From Aralia elata (Eukaryota; Streptophyta; Magnoliopsida; Apiales; Araliaceae), in NCBI GenBank assembly GCA_034770075.1, contig CM068382.1, forward strand, positions 17,230,616-17,294,615: a stretch of DNA of 64,000 nt, written 5' to 3'. Below are positions 35,140-47,422 of this stretch, one piece after another. The notes beneath the pieces are model-generated. The model saw only the letters and a list, made by a program, of their open reading frames with translations. It was not told where the DNA came from and made no database searches. How positions within the stretch are numbered: the first letter of the stretch is position 1; each line of letters starts with the position of its first letter. A program made the position numbers and the translations under genes.

Positions 35140-35809
35140 GATAAAGTTTGCCCCCAATACTCCTTGAGTAGTGTAAGCTAGTTTTGTCCCACCTCTCCAT
35201 GATATCGAGAAACATCCTCGGTTTTAAAGCCCTAGGCATTTCAGCTGGTAAACCTGTTTTTGCAAAATCAACTGCCATAGAGTGAAAGGTTGCCAACTGA
35301 AGAATTTTTTACTCATAGCTTTATCTGGCTCAAGGTCTGCACGTACCAAATGTGCAGTAGAGATTGTACCCAAGGTATCATTAATCAGATAATCAACAAA
35401 CAACTTTAGAATTTCCTACAAATTCAGTATACTGGAAAATATGAGAGACAGAGGGAGAGTTTTGACAACATAATTATCTTAAAACTCTCCCTTTGTCTCT
35501 CATATTTCCCAGTCAAAGTGATTTTGTAAGAAATTCAAAATTTGTTTGTTGATTATCTAATCAATGATACCTTAGGTACAATCTCTACTGCACAATTGGT
35601 ACGTCTAGACCTATAGTCAGATAAAGCTATGAGTAAAAAATTTCTTCAGTTAGTAACCTTTCACTTTATGGCAGTTGATTTTGCAAAAATAGGAGCACCA
35701 ACTGAAATGCCTAGGGCTTTTCAACCGAGGATGCTTCCTGATTTCATGGAGAGGTGAGACAAAGCAGCTTAATTACACTTCTTAAGGAGTACTGGGGGGA
35801 AACTTTATC
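35140..35809. repeat. Long inverted repeat, arms about 325 bp, loop about 17 bp
   Basis: 35140-35463 is the imperfect reverse complement of 35481-35809. Examples are GGGAGAGTTTT against AAAACTCTCCC around the loop, CTCTCCATGA against TCATGGAGAG, and GATAAAGTTT against AACTTTATC at the outer ends. The arms encode, on the outward strands, a peptide with MPRAFQPRMLPDFMERW. Transcription would give a long near-perfect hairpin RNA. Confidence 0.9.
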
Positions 35810-36460
35810 GTGCTAGTGTTGAATCTACAGTGTATGAGAAGTCACACTCTGTTTGTTCAAAGAATATAATATCATCCAAGACGTTTATATAAAATACTCA
35901 AAAATATGTTTATATACTCAAAGACATTTATTTTTATTCTTTTCTTTTCCAATCTAGCTATTAAAGTTTTCCTTTCTTATCCTTTTTGTCTAAAACTCAC
36001 AAACACAGTGTTTGTTAGCAACCACCATAGTAATTAAGTATCAAACTCAACATGCAAGATATTAAGTTAAAATCTCAACATATCTTTCTTATCTCATAAA
36101 TATTCTTTCAACCTTACAATTTAACCAAATATTAGAACAATATAATCTCCTTGAAAAATTCTAAAATCAGCCAAAAATACTCATCTCTAATATTGTAGAA
36201 AATTATTTATGGTTAGTTTATTTAATTATTTTGGTTACTACTTTTGACAGTGTTGGTTACCTTTATCAGAAAGTTTTAATTTTTGGCAATTGTTTATATC
36301 TTATGGATTTTAGTTTATTTTTTGGTCCAGCATATCAACATTTCCTTCTACTACTTTCGAAAATTGGCTAGACACTCTGCTAATATTTAAATTACTACAG
36401 ATTGTTAGTTTCATGTGAAGTTGTCTGCTTTATATGGTCAATATTATCTTAAAAATGCAG
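35810..36460. other. AT-rich DNA upstream of Ulp1 exon
   Basis: No coding sequence recognised. GGTTAC(C) motifs at about 36233 and 36250 resemble those clustered elsewhere in the Mutator-like element. Confidence 0.5.
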
Positions 36461-37135
36461 ATACGACTCTATTGTCGGGGAGGGTGATGTCGCTGAATAC
36501 ATTCGTGGATATTTGATGGATGTGAACATACCTTGGGTTGCTGTTAATTATGTTTTATTTTCCATTCACATGACAGATCCAGAGCATTGGTTTTTGTTGA
36601 TCTTTGATGTGCACCGTAGACTTCTAGTAGTTTACAATTCTCTTCAACCTACCAGGACAGTCATGCGAACAAATATAATGGATGTTTGTGAGGCTTACAT
36701 TTTCATTCTATCCATAATCTTGTCTAAGTATAGGTTTTGGAAGGGTAGGTCAGATATTGATTTCTATAGTGAACCATATCTTCAGAAGGGGGAACATAAT
36801 ATCATTGAACTTGAATTTGCAGAAGGGGTGCCTAAACAAATTGAGGGGTAAGGTTTATACTTTTTTTTCCATTTCTTTAATTATTTTATCTAGTATGATG
36901 TTTGGTTTGATTTGTTTTCTATTTTGTTTGTTTTTGCAGTGATTGCGGTATGTTCACGGTTTGTTTCGCTGAACATTTTTTTCACCAAAAGTTTACTGAA
37001 ATGCTTAATCCATTCCCCATTATCCAATACCGGAAGAAATTATGTGTTAACCTCTTTATGCATGCTAGGAACAAGCAAGTAGGGGGATATGAATCTGATA
37101 CAAAATATCCAGACATATTTGTCCGAGAAGAATAA
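36461..37135 (+). CDS. Ulp1-family cysteine protease domain (C48), last two exons
   Basis: Ubiquitin-like protein protease fold of transposon type. Exon 36461-36847 follows a TTAAAAATGCAG acceptor. A GTAAGG donor and TTTTTGCAG acceptor bound an intron (36848-36939). The exon from 36940 ends at the TAA at 37133. The first exon carries the catalytic His region (DPEHWFLLIFD) and VVYNSLQ, where the usual Asp is Asn. Splicing restores G-DCGMF, the catalytic Cys motif. Upstream exons are not evident, so the N-terminus may be missing. The motifs fit Ulp1 genes carried by MULEs (KI family). Some CACTA elements also carry such domains, and a CACTA end lies at 34188, so ownership is not proven. Confidence 0.8.
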
Positions 37136-37452
37136 TTTGGTTGTCTATGTCTTTTCCTTGTAAAGTTTTTTTATCTTGGTTTTTTTTGGATATTCATAAC
37201 CATTTGTTAATGTTACTGAATTTTTACTGTTTAGTGAATGTTTCTGTTAATGGAATTACGTCTTTGATTATATTACCAGTAGTTTGACATTGTTTGTTTG
37301 TTCATATTTGGTGTTTTGGACTCATTCCTTTAGAGGTAACCAAATGCGTATTAATGAGTGACAGAACTTCATCATGTTGGTTACTATTTACCTTTTGATT
37401 ATTTTAACACATTGAACATATTGAGGAATTCCATTATTACTTATCCAATTTG
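37136..37452. other. 3' flank of Ulp1 gene
   Basis: No gene; GGTAACC and GGTTACT motifs at about 37337 and 37378. Confidence 0.5.
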
Positions 37453-37457
37453 TAAAA

Positions 37458-39148
37458 TGAAATTCAGATAAGGCACACTTAGAAGGGGGGGTTGAATAAG
37501 TGTGGATACAGACTATTACCAATTAAAAAATTTATACCAAACTTTTTGAATACAATCTACTATATAGATGAATGCAGCTTACTGAATGAATATGGTCTAC
37601 CGAATTACTATGAATGTAGCTTGCTGAATGAATATGGTCTACCGAATTACTATGAATGTAGCTTGCTGAATGAATATGGTCTACCGAATTACTATTTTTG
37701 TTTAAGAAAATATCTTGGTGATTTTATAGATTAATATAACTTAGTGAAAATACTTGGTAATAATGAATTATCTTAAAATAATGCAAATATTCAAATTTTA
37801 ATTATTAAGATAATTAACTAACTTTTGAATAATTAAAGTAAAGCAAGTAATAAAATCAACACTAAGATTTTTTACGTGGTTCAGCTATTACCCTCTATAA
37901 TAATAGCCTACTCCACGTCCAATACCAATTAGTATTGGAGACTCACTTTATTTCTTTTAACAATCAATTCCTGTTACAAAACAGATTCTATCAAATCTTG
38001 AATTACAATAATTCACTTGAGCACTTTTGCTCCTTGTGCACCAATGCACTCCTTAAGCACCTATGCTTCCTTGAACCTGTTTGTAAACAAACCCTAATCC
38101 ACCTGGATTAAATTCTTTTAGACAAAACTTAGTCTAAAATTTAAGATTACAAAAGTAGAGGTCTAATGATCAAAGCAAATAAATAATTTAACAATGCAAG
38201 GCTCAACTAATGAATGCAATGATCAAGTAGAGAAAAAGATATCACCAATATTATGCTCACGGGAATTGCTGATAATAAGTCTGAAATTAATATCACAGCA
38301 GCTGGAAATATTACACCGAAAATAATTATAAACTTTCTCAAGTATATGGTCGCAATATATTAAATCAAAATATTGTTCGTTATATCAGTCGGTATCTTCT
38401 ATTAAAAACACAACTTCCTTTTATAGACCAAAAATATTCCCGTTGCCAATTAGAAGATAACAATCAATTAATAATCCCGTTAATGGCTAAGAGAAACAAA
38501 ACTAATTTATCTTCGGTTGTAACAAAAAAATATATGTTGGACACTTTAAAAAAGAAACCATCTTCTGATTAGACTTCTCAAACCAACCGCCGTCACCTAT
38601 ATAGCATTTAAAAAAATAGATAGAACCAGCTTCGAAAAGATAATCATTATCTTATATTCCCAAAATCCTTATCCCATTATTTTAGAAAAGAAATCATATC
38701 TTATCAACCACTTCCAAATTTCCAATAAAATCTTACACGTGGCTCACAGTATTTATCATAACAGTACATCAGTTCATGTGAAATACCAAAGTATCAAGGA
38801 CTCTAGCCATGCACAAATTAATAATCAATTTTTAATAAGGACAACCAGCTAAACCCTTTTACGTATTTAAATATATATCAACTCACCATACCATCTCAGT
38901 AAATACGCATATAGAATTTAGATAGCAGGATGAACATATATTAATGCACAAATATTATGTCCTAAAGCCTTGTATTGAAAAATCAAATATTTGTAATGAC
39001 CTTACATATTTTCTTTAAGACTCAAATCTTCATTGTTTCTTGAAAATAATTCTTTCTTCAACTTCCTGAAATTTCCATAATAAACAAATTAGATCATATA
39101 ATCAAGTCATCATCAAAACAAAAAGGTTTGAATATTATCAAATCAACA
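37458..39148 (+). repeat. Probable solo LTR
   Basis: Begins TGAAATTCAGATAAGG and soon has a G-run before TTGAATAAGTG, and further in TTTTTACGTGGTTCAGC; I recall both from plant copia LTRs. Ends ATCAACA. Flanking TAAAA and TAAAG may be a target duplication with one change. No internal retrotransposon coding. Boundaries are tentative. Confidence 0.5.
37570..37695 (+). repeat. Three-copy 42-bp tandem repeat
   Basis: Exact 42-bp period starting GAATGCAGCTTACTGAATGA at 37570, 37612 and 37654. It yields a repetitive 80-residue open frame that I do not call a gene. Confidence 0.95.
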
Positions 39149-39329
39149 TAAAGTTCTCTGAATTTTACTTTGAAACTATCCAGTTATGGTATGTCGAAGT
39201 TCCAATGTATAATATACCCCAATTAGACAGTGCAATAAACAGGTGTCCAATTGTCCAATATGTAGTGACCAATAAATCATATCCCAAATGGTCAATTTTA
39301 TAGTGATGGTAATGCATGTATGATTAATT

Positions 39330-39620
39330 TTTTTGTTTTAACAGCAGGTGCAGATGGTAACCAAAATGCCATGTAAGAGTTCTCATTTATGTAGCTGCTG
39401 GTTACTTATAAATAACCTTTTAAAAATAAAATTATTTGGAATATGGTGCAGTTGGTAGCCAAACCTTCATACAAAGGTAACCATTTTAGTTTTTATGGGT
39501 AACCAAATAGTCATAAAAAAATTTCAAAATAGTTACCAAATGTTCCATGTATTTGTTTTTTTTATCTTGCTAAATCATGATGGAATCAGAGAGTGGTCGT
39601 GTGGTTTTCCTCTTACTTAA
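39330..39620 (-). pseudogene. Duplicated fragment of MULE transposase exon and intron
   Basis: Aligns with 61050-61345 in the same orientation (shared TTGGTAGCCAAACCTTCATA and GTCGTGTGG). On the minus strand it includes a fragment like the end of the transposase exon (RGKPHD, SLIPS) and its intron. Out of place relative to the transposase C-terminus, so it is a rearranged second copy. Confidence 0.65.
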
Positions 39621-39778
39621 TGTAAGAAGAAAAGAATGCAAAATATTATTCAATATTGTGTAACACAATCTCGGTTACCTTACATCAATAAAAAGGTTAC
39701 CATATATCTAGTTATTGGTTACTCACAATAATTAACAAGACGTTTTTGTAGTTACATTTTTTTTGCTGGTGTACTATA

Positions 39779-40070
39779 TCAGACTTTTTTTTGTCGTAAA
39801 ATTAGTGGATTATTGCATGTTTTCCTGTTGTGTCCTTTTTCTTGGCACCTGCTACATTTGTTTTGAATTCTATTTTCAGATCCATGCTTGTACCTCCCTA
39901 TCTTTGGCCTTCCCGCTGGTCTTCTTGTATTTGGTGGTTTTACACATATGTTTCCTATTTCTTCTGGCACATCCCAATTCTCTTTGTCATCTAATGGCAG
40001 GATGGAAGTTGAATACGTGTTTACCAAAGTTGTTGTTGAGTAGTTTTTTGAGCAAAATTCATAACAGCTC
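39779..40070 (-). pseudogene. MULE transposase C-terminal exon (zinc knuckle)
   Basis: C-terminal part of a MURA-type transposase. On the minus strand it starts in the FCSKNYSTTTL region, continues through DDKENWDVPEEI, KPPNTRRPAGRPK and a CCHC knuckle (CSRCQEKGHNRKTC), and ends at the stop at 39779. The upstream reading frame resumes at 59796, beyond the nested insertions: removing 40071-59790 and one AGCTC copy rejoins the two halves of the gene. Confidence 0.88.
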
Positions 40071-43000
40071 TGTGACACCCCTAAATCCGGGTACTTGAAA
40101 CCCGTACTTGGTGCTACACGATACCATACCTTCAAACTACTTAATATATTACAAACTTAAAAAATTATATCAGAGTTATCTAATCCCCAGGTACGACGAC
40201 CTTTAAAGTACATTATTACATGATAGATATTATATTATGACAATACTAAAGTCTAGATATTACAAATAACACCTTATACTTAATCCTTCAGCTTTTCCTT
40301 TCCCTTGTCCTTGTCAGAGCCTTCTGGTCGATCACACTTAGCTGAAAATATTTAATTTAAAGCAAGAATAAGCATTTAATTGCTCAGCAAGTAATAACAA
40401 TTAATAAACATTAGCTGAAAGAAGTAAATATTTTCTTTTAGGACTACTTCTACAACAAATCAATAGTTGTGTAGTCATTTGAACAGTTCTTAATAACATA
40501 TCAAATCGTTTATAATTTTTTGAAACAACGTAGTGACTTTGAATGCTGAGCAGTCAATAGACCATGAACTTTTATTTTCAAGTTTGAAAAGATTTGTACA
40601 GAAATTCATCTGTAAACCGTCTGGCTTACGGACACGGAGGGTGATCAGCCACGTTGTGCCCTGTATTGATCAACACTACATACTAGAACGACATTTGCGT
40701 TCATCATCACCGCATTTGGCGCATAAAAATTTGTCATTTCGGGTTGTTCATACTCAGTCTGGAGTCCTAACTAAAACAATTTAGTTGGACGACTTTATCG
40801 TAAACAATCATACTCAATAATACATTTCAAACTAAACAATCATACTCAATAATACATTTCAAACTATGTCTAGCCGAGTCAGATAACTTAGACAACCTTT
40901 AAATCATGTATACATACCGAAATTTAATAGTATGTATCAAAACTTATCATGTCAAATAATTTTGAATTTATGATAATTATAACAATTTGTACAAGTGAGG
41001 ACACTTGCACAAAGAACAGAACAATTTTGATTATAAATGCATCACTTGAGACAATATCGAGATATTCGAAATCAATAGATAGCTTGAATAAAGTTCAAGA
41101 ATACTTTCACATTAAAAGAGTAGCGAAACTTGCAGAACATATGGATCCATTGCATAAAGTAAATGCAGGGGTTAAGATAATTGCTCAATAAGAAATTGAG
41201 TTAAGAAACTTGCATAATATATACCTGTTTGCACGAAATAAAACTAGTGCATAAGGTTTAGAAACTTGCTCAATATAAATTTTGAGTAAGGTTAGAGAAC
41301 TTGCCTTGTCCGTCGATTACTGCTACGCAATCTAATTTATTCTCTTATGAAAGACCTATCATTTATAAGATTGATCTTTCAATCAACATAACATATTATA
41401 ACTCATTTAGTCACATAATTCAAATACTAGATATTACAATAAATCATTAATAATATTATCATCTTTTGATAATAGTCTATCACATAACCATCATCTTCAA
41501 ATTCCCTTTAATATGAAATAATATTTCATCACTTCTTAACATTATTAATCACATAATAATATTTTATTCTCTTTTCAATATTATTAGCTACTTAATAATA
41601 TTTTATTCATTCACAAGTATTATTAATCATTTAATAATATCTTGCTCACCTCATAATATTATTAATCATTTAATAATATCTTACTAACTTACTAATATTA
41701 TTAATCACTTAATAATATTTTAATAAATCTTTAATAATATCTTAATCATTTTCAAATATTATTAATCCTTTAATAATATTTTAATCACTTACTAATATTA
41801 TTAATCATTTAATAACATTTTATTTAATTTTGAACATTATTAATCATTTAATAATATTTTATTTATTTACTAATATTATTAATAATTTAATAATATTTTA
41901 ATCATTTATAAATAATTTAATATAATTGTTTATATCTGACTATTTAATTCGTTTAACACACATATCATGTCATTCATATAACATTTTATTAAAAATAACC
42001 AAAATACCCTTATAAAGTTTTTATACATCATATATTGATAATTAATCAATAAAATCACATTAACTAGTTTTACAACTTAATATAACTTAATTTACTCATT
42101 TATTCTTAACTTAATCATAGGCATTAAAAATACCATATCAAGTTATTATTTTTGTTATCTTCTGGAGAAACTTAATATATAATATTTTAGTGACAAAATA
42201 ATTTTTTTGCAATTTTCTAAATTCGTTTCGTATTTTTTAACTGTTCAAAACTGTCCGAAATTGTTACAATTATCATAAATTATTCTTTTATTCAAACTTA
42301 TGAAATTTACACGGTAGTCTCCTCTTATCAAAACCTAGCTCCTGTAAAAATTTCACATTTTTCTGGGCTTTATATGCTGAGTTATAACAGTTTATTTTTA
42401 AAAACATACTTTCTTACAAAAGTCATAACTCCCTCTCAGGATATCAAAAAATTACTATCTTTGGACAGAGCTTATTTAACTTGATATACTACAATATCAT
42501 AAAAGATCAGAATTTTTAGAGCATCAAAAGTGGCCGAGACTACCTTTTTCCAAAACTGGCTTGGAATAGTTTTTTTTGTGCTCCAGTTTTGTTACCCGGC
42601 TGGACTGTTTTGGAAAAAATGATTCCACGGTTTACTCATTTAATAATTTTGAGTGCTACCACTTGAGTTAATTAGATAACTCATGTATCTAACTCACCTT
42701 TTTGACGGATTGGTAAAATAATTTACAAATTTTAAATGGTAAAGATCCAAAGTGAACTGAAATTAAAGCTTTTTAAGTCCAAAAATTATTTTTTGTTCTT
42801 CTTTGCTATTCAAGCTTATCAACACTTAAAATGGTATGATCTAAACATGAAATACCCTATAACATGAAGATCTAGTGTTCTAAGGTTTAAAAACATAAAC
42901 TCATTATTTATTACAAAACATCCACAAGAATTTATTTAACTAACTAGGATTCGGTTTAAAGATTTCTATACCTTATTCTAGTTGCAAACCTTCTTCTTCT

Positions 43001-44084
43001 TCCACAATCAGTGATAAAGTTTAATGGCATGGAAAAATTTTCCTCTTCCTTCTCTCCTTGTGGTGTCCGAAGATCTCTCGGTTCTCTATCTCTCTATTTT
43101 TTTTCTTTAACTAATTTAGAAAACAAAAGAAAGGAAACTTGCTTGCACATGTGGTGGAAGGTATTTTATAATTAGTAAAGTTATATACATATAACTCTTA
43201 TATGTATACACAAATCTCCCACAATCTTTTCTTTTTCAAAGGTGAGGATTTAATTATTAATGAGCTAAGAGGTTAGGGGACACATAAGCTAAGAAGTTGG
43301 TGACTAAGTCTCAATTTGTGGATTAAAAATAAATTACTCCATGTGCTAATACTTCCTCCTTTCATCCGATTCATTCCCCCACAATTATTGCCCAATTTTA
43401 TTTTATTTTATTCCATTTAATTCCTTGTTTAGTTATCTAGAAGACCCATTTGGGTTCAAGTTTGGGCCATTTCCTTTAATAGTTTGGGCTCTTAAATAAA
43501 TTGCATATGTAAAAAATAACATAGGTCCAACACACAAATTTTATCTTGCCATAATTATTTAATTATGGTTTCTAATCCACTCATTTTGGATTTTAAATAA
43601 TTACTTACATAAATTTAATTATATAACCCAATTAGGTTTTCTTCAATTAGATTTAAAATAAATAATTGAATTGAGATAAGAAAGTTAATCTCTTAGGTTA
43701 ATATATATTACATAATACAAACATACATACTTTTAAATACAATTATAACAATAAATGTATTTAACATTCAAATCCATATTCATGGATCATATTAGGGTTT
43801 TGATCAGTTGTTTCACTTTGCCTCATTTACCTTTCTTAGTCCATTTAAAATAAATAAACTGACTAATCTGCTAAATTCATATCATAAGGAAATAATCATA
43901 TCAGTAATAATAATACTAAAGATCTATTCGTAAAATATACATATGTTATTTAAATAATACATTAATCATATCTTCATGAAAAATAAATAATAAAATATTT
44001 TTACTACAAAATTAATTTATTATAAGAATATAATTTATAATAATCAACAATCACTACAAAAAAATAGGCCTTTAGCAACGATTT

Positions 44085-44670
44085 TTCGGGCAACGACTTT
44101 ATACGTCGTTGCTAAAAGTATATGTTTAGCAACGAAATTTGTCTTTCGTTGCATATTGTGTCAGACTTTCACTTTTTGCAACGAAATTTATAAGTCGTTG
44201 CAAAATTTTGTTGTTAATTCATTGGTGGGAGAAAATTTCGTTAGAAATTCGTTGCAAAATTTTCGGTCACTTGATTTCCCGTCATCGTGGGCAACGAAAG
44301 TTTTTTTTGTTGCTAAAAATGGGACTTTAGCAACGGTTTTTCAGGCAACGACTTTATAAGTCGTTGCTAAAAGTGTATGTTTAGCAACGAGTTTAGCAAC
44401 GACTTTTGTCCTTCGTTGCAGATTGTGTTAGACTGTCACTTTGTGCAACGAAATTCATGTCGTTGCAAAATTTGGAAACAAAATTCGTTAGGTATTTGTT
44501 GCAAAATTTTCGGCCACTCGATTTCTCCTCATCGTGGGCAACGAAAGTTTTTTTGTTGCTATATTTCGTTGCCTAATATAACCCACATTCATTTGCAACA
44601 ATTTTTATTTTCGTTGCATATTTTATACAGCTTTTTGCAACGACTATTAAAATGTTGCCTTAAATTAAGA
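44085..44670. repeat. Left subterminal repeat array of CACTA
   Basis: About twenty GCAACGA or TCGTTGC units in both orientations, including two near-duplicate blocks (about 44085-44320 and 44330-44560). These are likely transposase binding sites. Confidence 0.85.
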
Positions 44671-47261
44671 TAATCTCAATAAATATGTTTTTGTAAAATC
44701 ATATCCGATATTTGGAGAATTGTCAAAAAATATTCTTATTTAGTATTTGAAAATTCTGTCCAAATGCGGAACATATTTGTTTCTCTTTTTTATTCGAATA
44801 AACAAATTATTCAAATATCCGAATTCGAATATCAATCACTTAATAAACAATTTATTTATATATAAAAAAAAAAATATTGATCAATTACTCTCAAATTACA
44901 ACCATACATATTTCAGTCAACCCATTGCAAAAAATAATAATATCATTTCCAAAAAAATATTATACACTAAAATTAGCGTGAAAAATACAAAGAAAGCTCA
45001 AAAGATACATAATCCAGAAAAATGATAGTATACCAACATTTTCAGTTGATTGGAAAGGATTATTATTTTTTTTCTAATTTGTTTCATTAGACAAAAGTAA
45101 ATGATAGAAAAAAAAAATAGATGCAATCTTAATCCACAAACTGTACTTGATTATTTCAATGAGTTTAGAAGCAAAGATCTGAATATTTGGTAATGGGTTG
45201 GTAGAGTCAATCTTCCATTTGTTCACACATTGTATCATTGTTCACACTAGTGCGTGAAGGTAAAGCAGGAAACAAGAATAAAATATAATACAATAATAAA
45301 ATAATAACAAGTTTATAATTAGATTTGTTATATACCTTCCTTGGATCACCATGAAGTAGTTCTAAACTAGTATTTTCTTTCAGAGATTCTCACAAATATT
45401 TCAATATATAGTAAGTTACGAGTTAAAGGTTGAAAATCTAAAGAAAAGTTGTCTTATCAAAATTTTTAACAAGGATGCTGGAGGAGTTGTCATGCCCACG
45501 CCGAGGGGGTCACCTACTTTGAGATCTGATTTATATTAACTAATAAGTAGTTGCAGATTAGAATTTTTCTCACGGAAGCTAGGGGGTCACCTACTACTAA
45601 TAAGAAAAAGTATTGATGCGAGAAGATGTACCAAGTAATATATCTAGTGAAACCAAAAGTAATAACTTAAAGTTGATATTTGAGTCGCATTTGTGTAAAC
45701 TAGATGTAATGAAAAAGATGAAATCCTGTTATCGAAAAGTCCATTAGGTGTTGGGTTGGTTGGTTTGACTCTGTTTGCAAATTTGAGAAGCAACTCAATA
45801 ATTGTATTGATGGCAAACAATCTTTTTGAGGATCAGAAATAAAATGTTGCTCTTTCATTGTATGAGTTGATGGAATTTCTTTGTCAATATGTTTTAGTTC
45901 AATAAATAAGTGGTGAGATTTACTGATCATGAAAAAAGAAATGGTGGGATTTCATTTTCTTTTGTTGCTACACCAAACTTCCTATTAGAACCTTCACCTG
46001 CAACTTATCATACATAAGTGAGCCCCTGACCTTAGTTTTCTGTCATTTTCATATGATTTGATCTGATTTAAGATTGCAATGATATATAACTTCTGTAAAT
46101 AAAGGGTAGAAGTGTAACTATCTTGAGCTATTTGTTTCCTTGGTAGGATATTTTCAAATTTAAAATTGACATAAATCCATTTAATTTTAGTCAATATAAT
46201 TATAAACTATGTAAAAAGTACTATTAATTATAATATTTGCCATACATGGATTGCACAGATAGATAGATAACCCAATCTAGTCAATCTTCAATGCAATACT
46301 AAATACAATACTAAAGGCAGTGAAAATTTCTTGTTTGCAAATTAAAAAATATGTCTTCATATATGTTGCAAAATTTCACTTCTATGTCATTATGTCTTCA
46401 TATATGTTATGCGGTTTCTCTCAAGAATTTAAACAACCACTTGGTGGGCACACATAAGAAAAAATATACTACTTAAATAATTTTTTTCTCTTATTTTGTA
46501 ATAAGAATTTCATCCGAACAAGGCTAATATTATTCTTAAGATAAATTAAGCATAGCCCATATAAGGATTCGTAAGTTTGTAGAAAAGTACATGTATATAT
46601 AGGTTTGAAAATTAAATTACTCACAGGTAAGCTTGAAGTTGAAGGCCTTGTTGCCCTAGATTCTCTTTCTCTATGAATTACAAATTTGAACTCCCTGATT
46701 GTGCTTAGTCTCCCAGGTCTTTACAAAATCATAGTAGATCGAAATTGGTAATTGATGGCTTACTCTTTTTCCAGACACGCAAGCAACTCCTAAATTAGGA
46801 CTTTGCTCCAAAAAAAGAGTTTTGATAACATTTAAAAAAAACACAAATCATTTATAATTAATATTATATGTAAAGATATTATTTCAAAAACTTAAAAATA
46901 AATTTAAATTTAAATTTTAGGATATCATAAATTAATTATAATAAACTGAAATACAATTCTTTTGTAGAAAAAAAATAATATTTTAGCATTTGTAATGTGA
47001 TCCACTAAAAAAGTCATAATTATTATAATTTTGTTTATTGTCAATTTACAATATTTAAAAATTTAAATTATTGTAACTTAGTATTTTAATTAATACAATT
47101 AATATTGTAAATTACTTAAAAATTATTATTAAGAATGTAAATTCTATTAAATATTAATGGGGTTAATAAATAGAAAGCACATTAATATTGTATTTATATC
47201 ATTATGTATTTATTTATTTATTAATCTCATGTATGTATTTACTTGTTATAATTAAGAGATG
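44671..47261. other. CACTA interior, no gene recognised
   Basis: AT-rich. Small open frames only, none with recognisable domains. Confidence 0.5.
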
Positions 47262-47422
47262 AAATAATTATATCATTTGCTTGTCAAATAGATATATTTC
47301 CTTGCTTTATTTTAAACATATGAAATAACAAACTTTAATAAAAAAAAATATCAAATCTTATTATTGTTTTTATTTTCTACACCCACACTCATAATTTCAT
47401 TATTAATGTTTTACATCATTAT
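47262..47422. repeat. Tandem duplication unit, copy 1 left part
   Basis: Nearly identical to 50240-50396 (shared ATAGATATATTTCCTTGC and CATCATTAT). Together with 50162-50235 it forms copy 1 of an about 230-bp tandem pair; solo LTR B inserted within copy 1. Confidence 0.8.

Noticed and set aside
37492..37734. 80-residue repetitive protein (ECSLLNEYGLPNYY repeats)
   Set aside because: Explained by a 42-bp tandem repeat, divisible by three, inside a probable LTR.
39255..39266. TGTAGTG as the missing right terminus of the CACTA at 34188
   Set aside because: Preceded by CCAATA rather than the TTTTCT run needed to match CACTACAAGAAAA, no subterminal GCGACC array nearby, and no AAC duplication.
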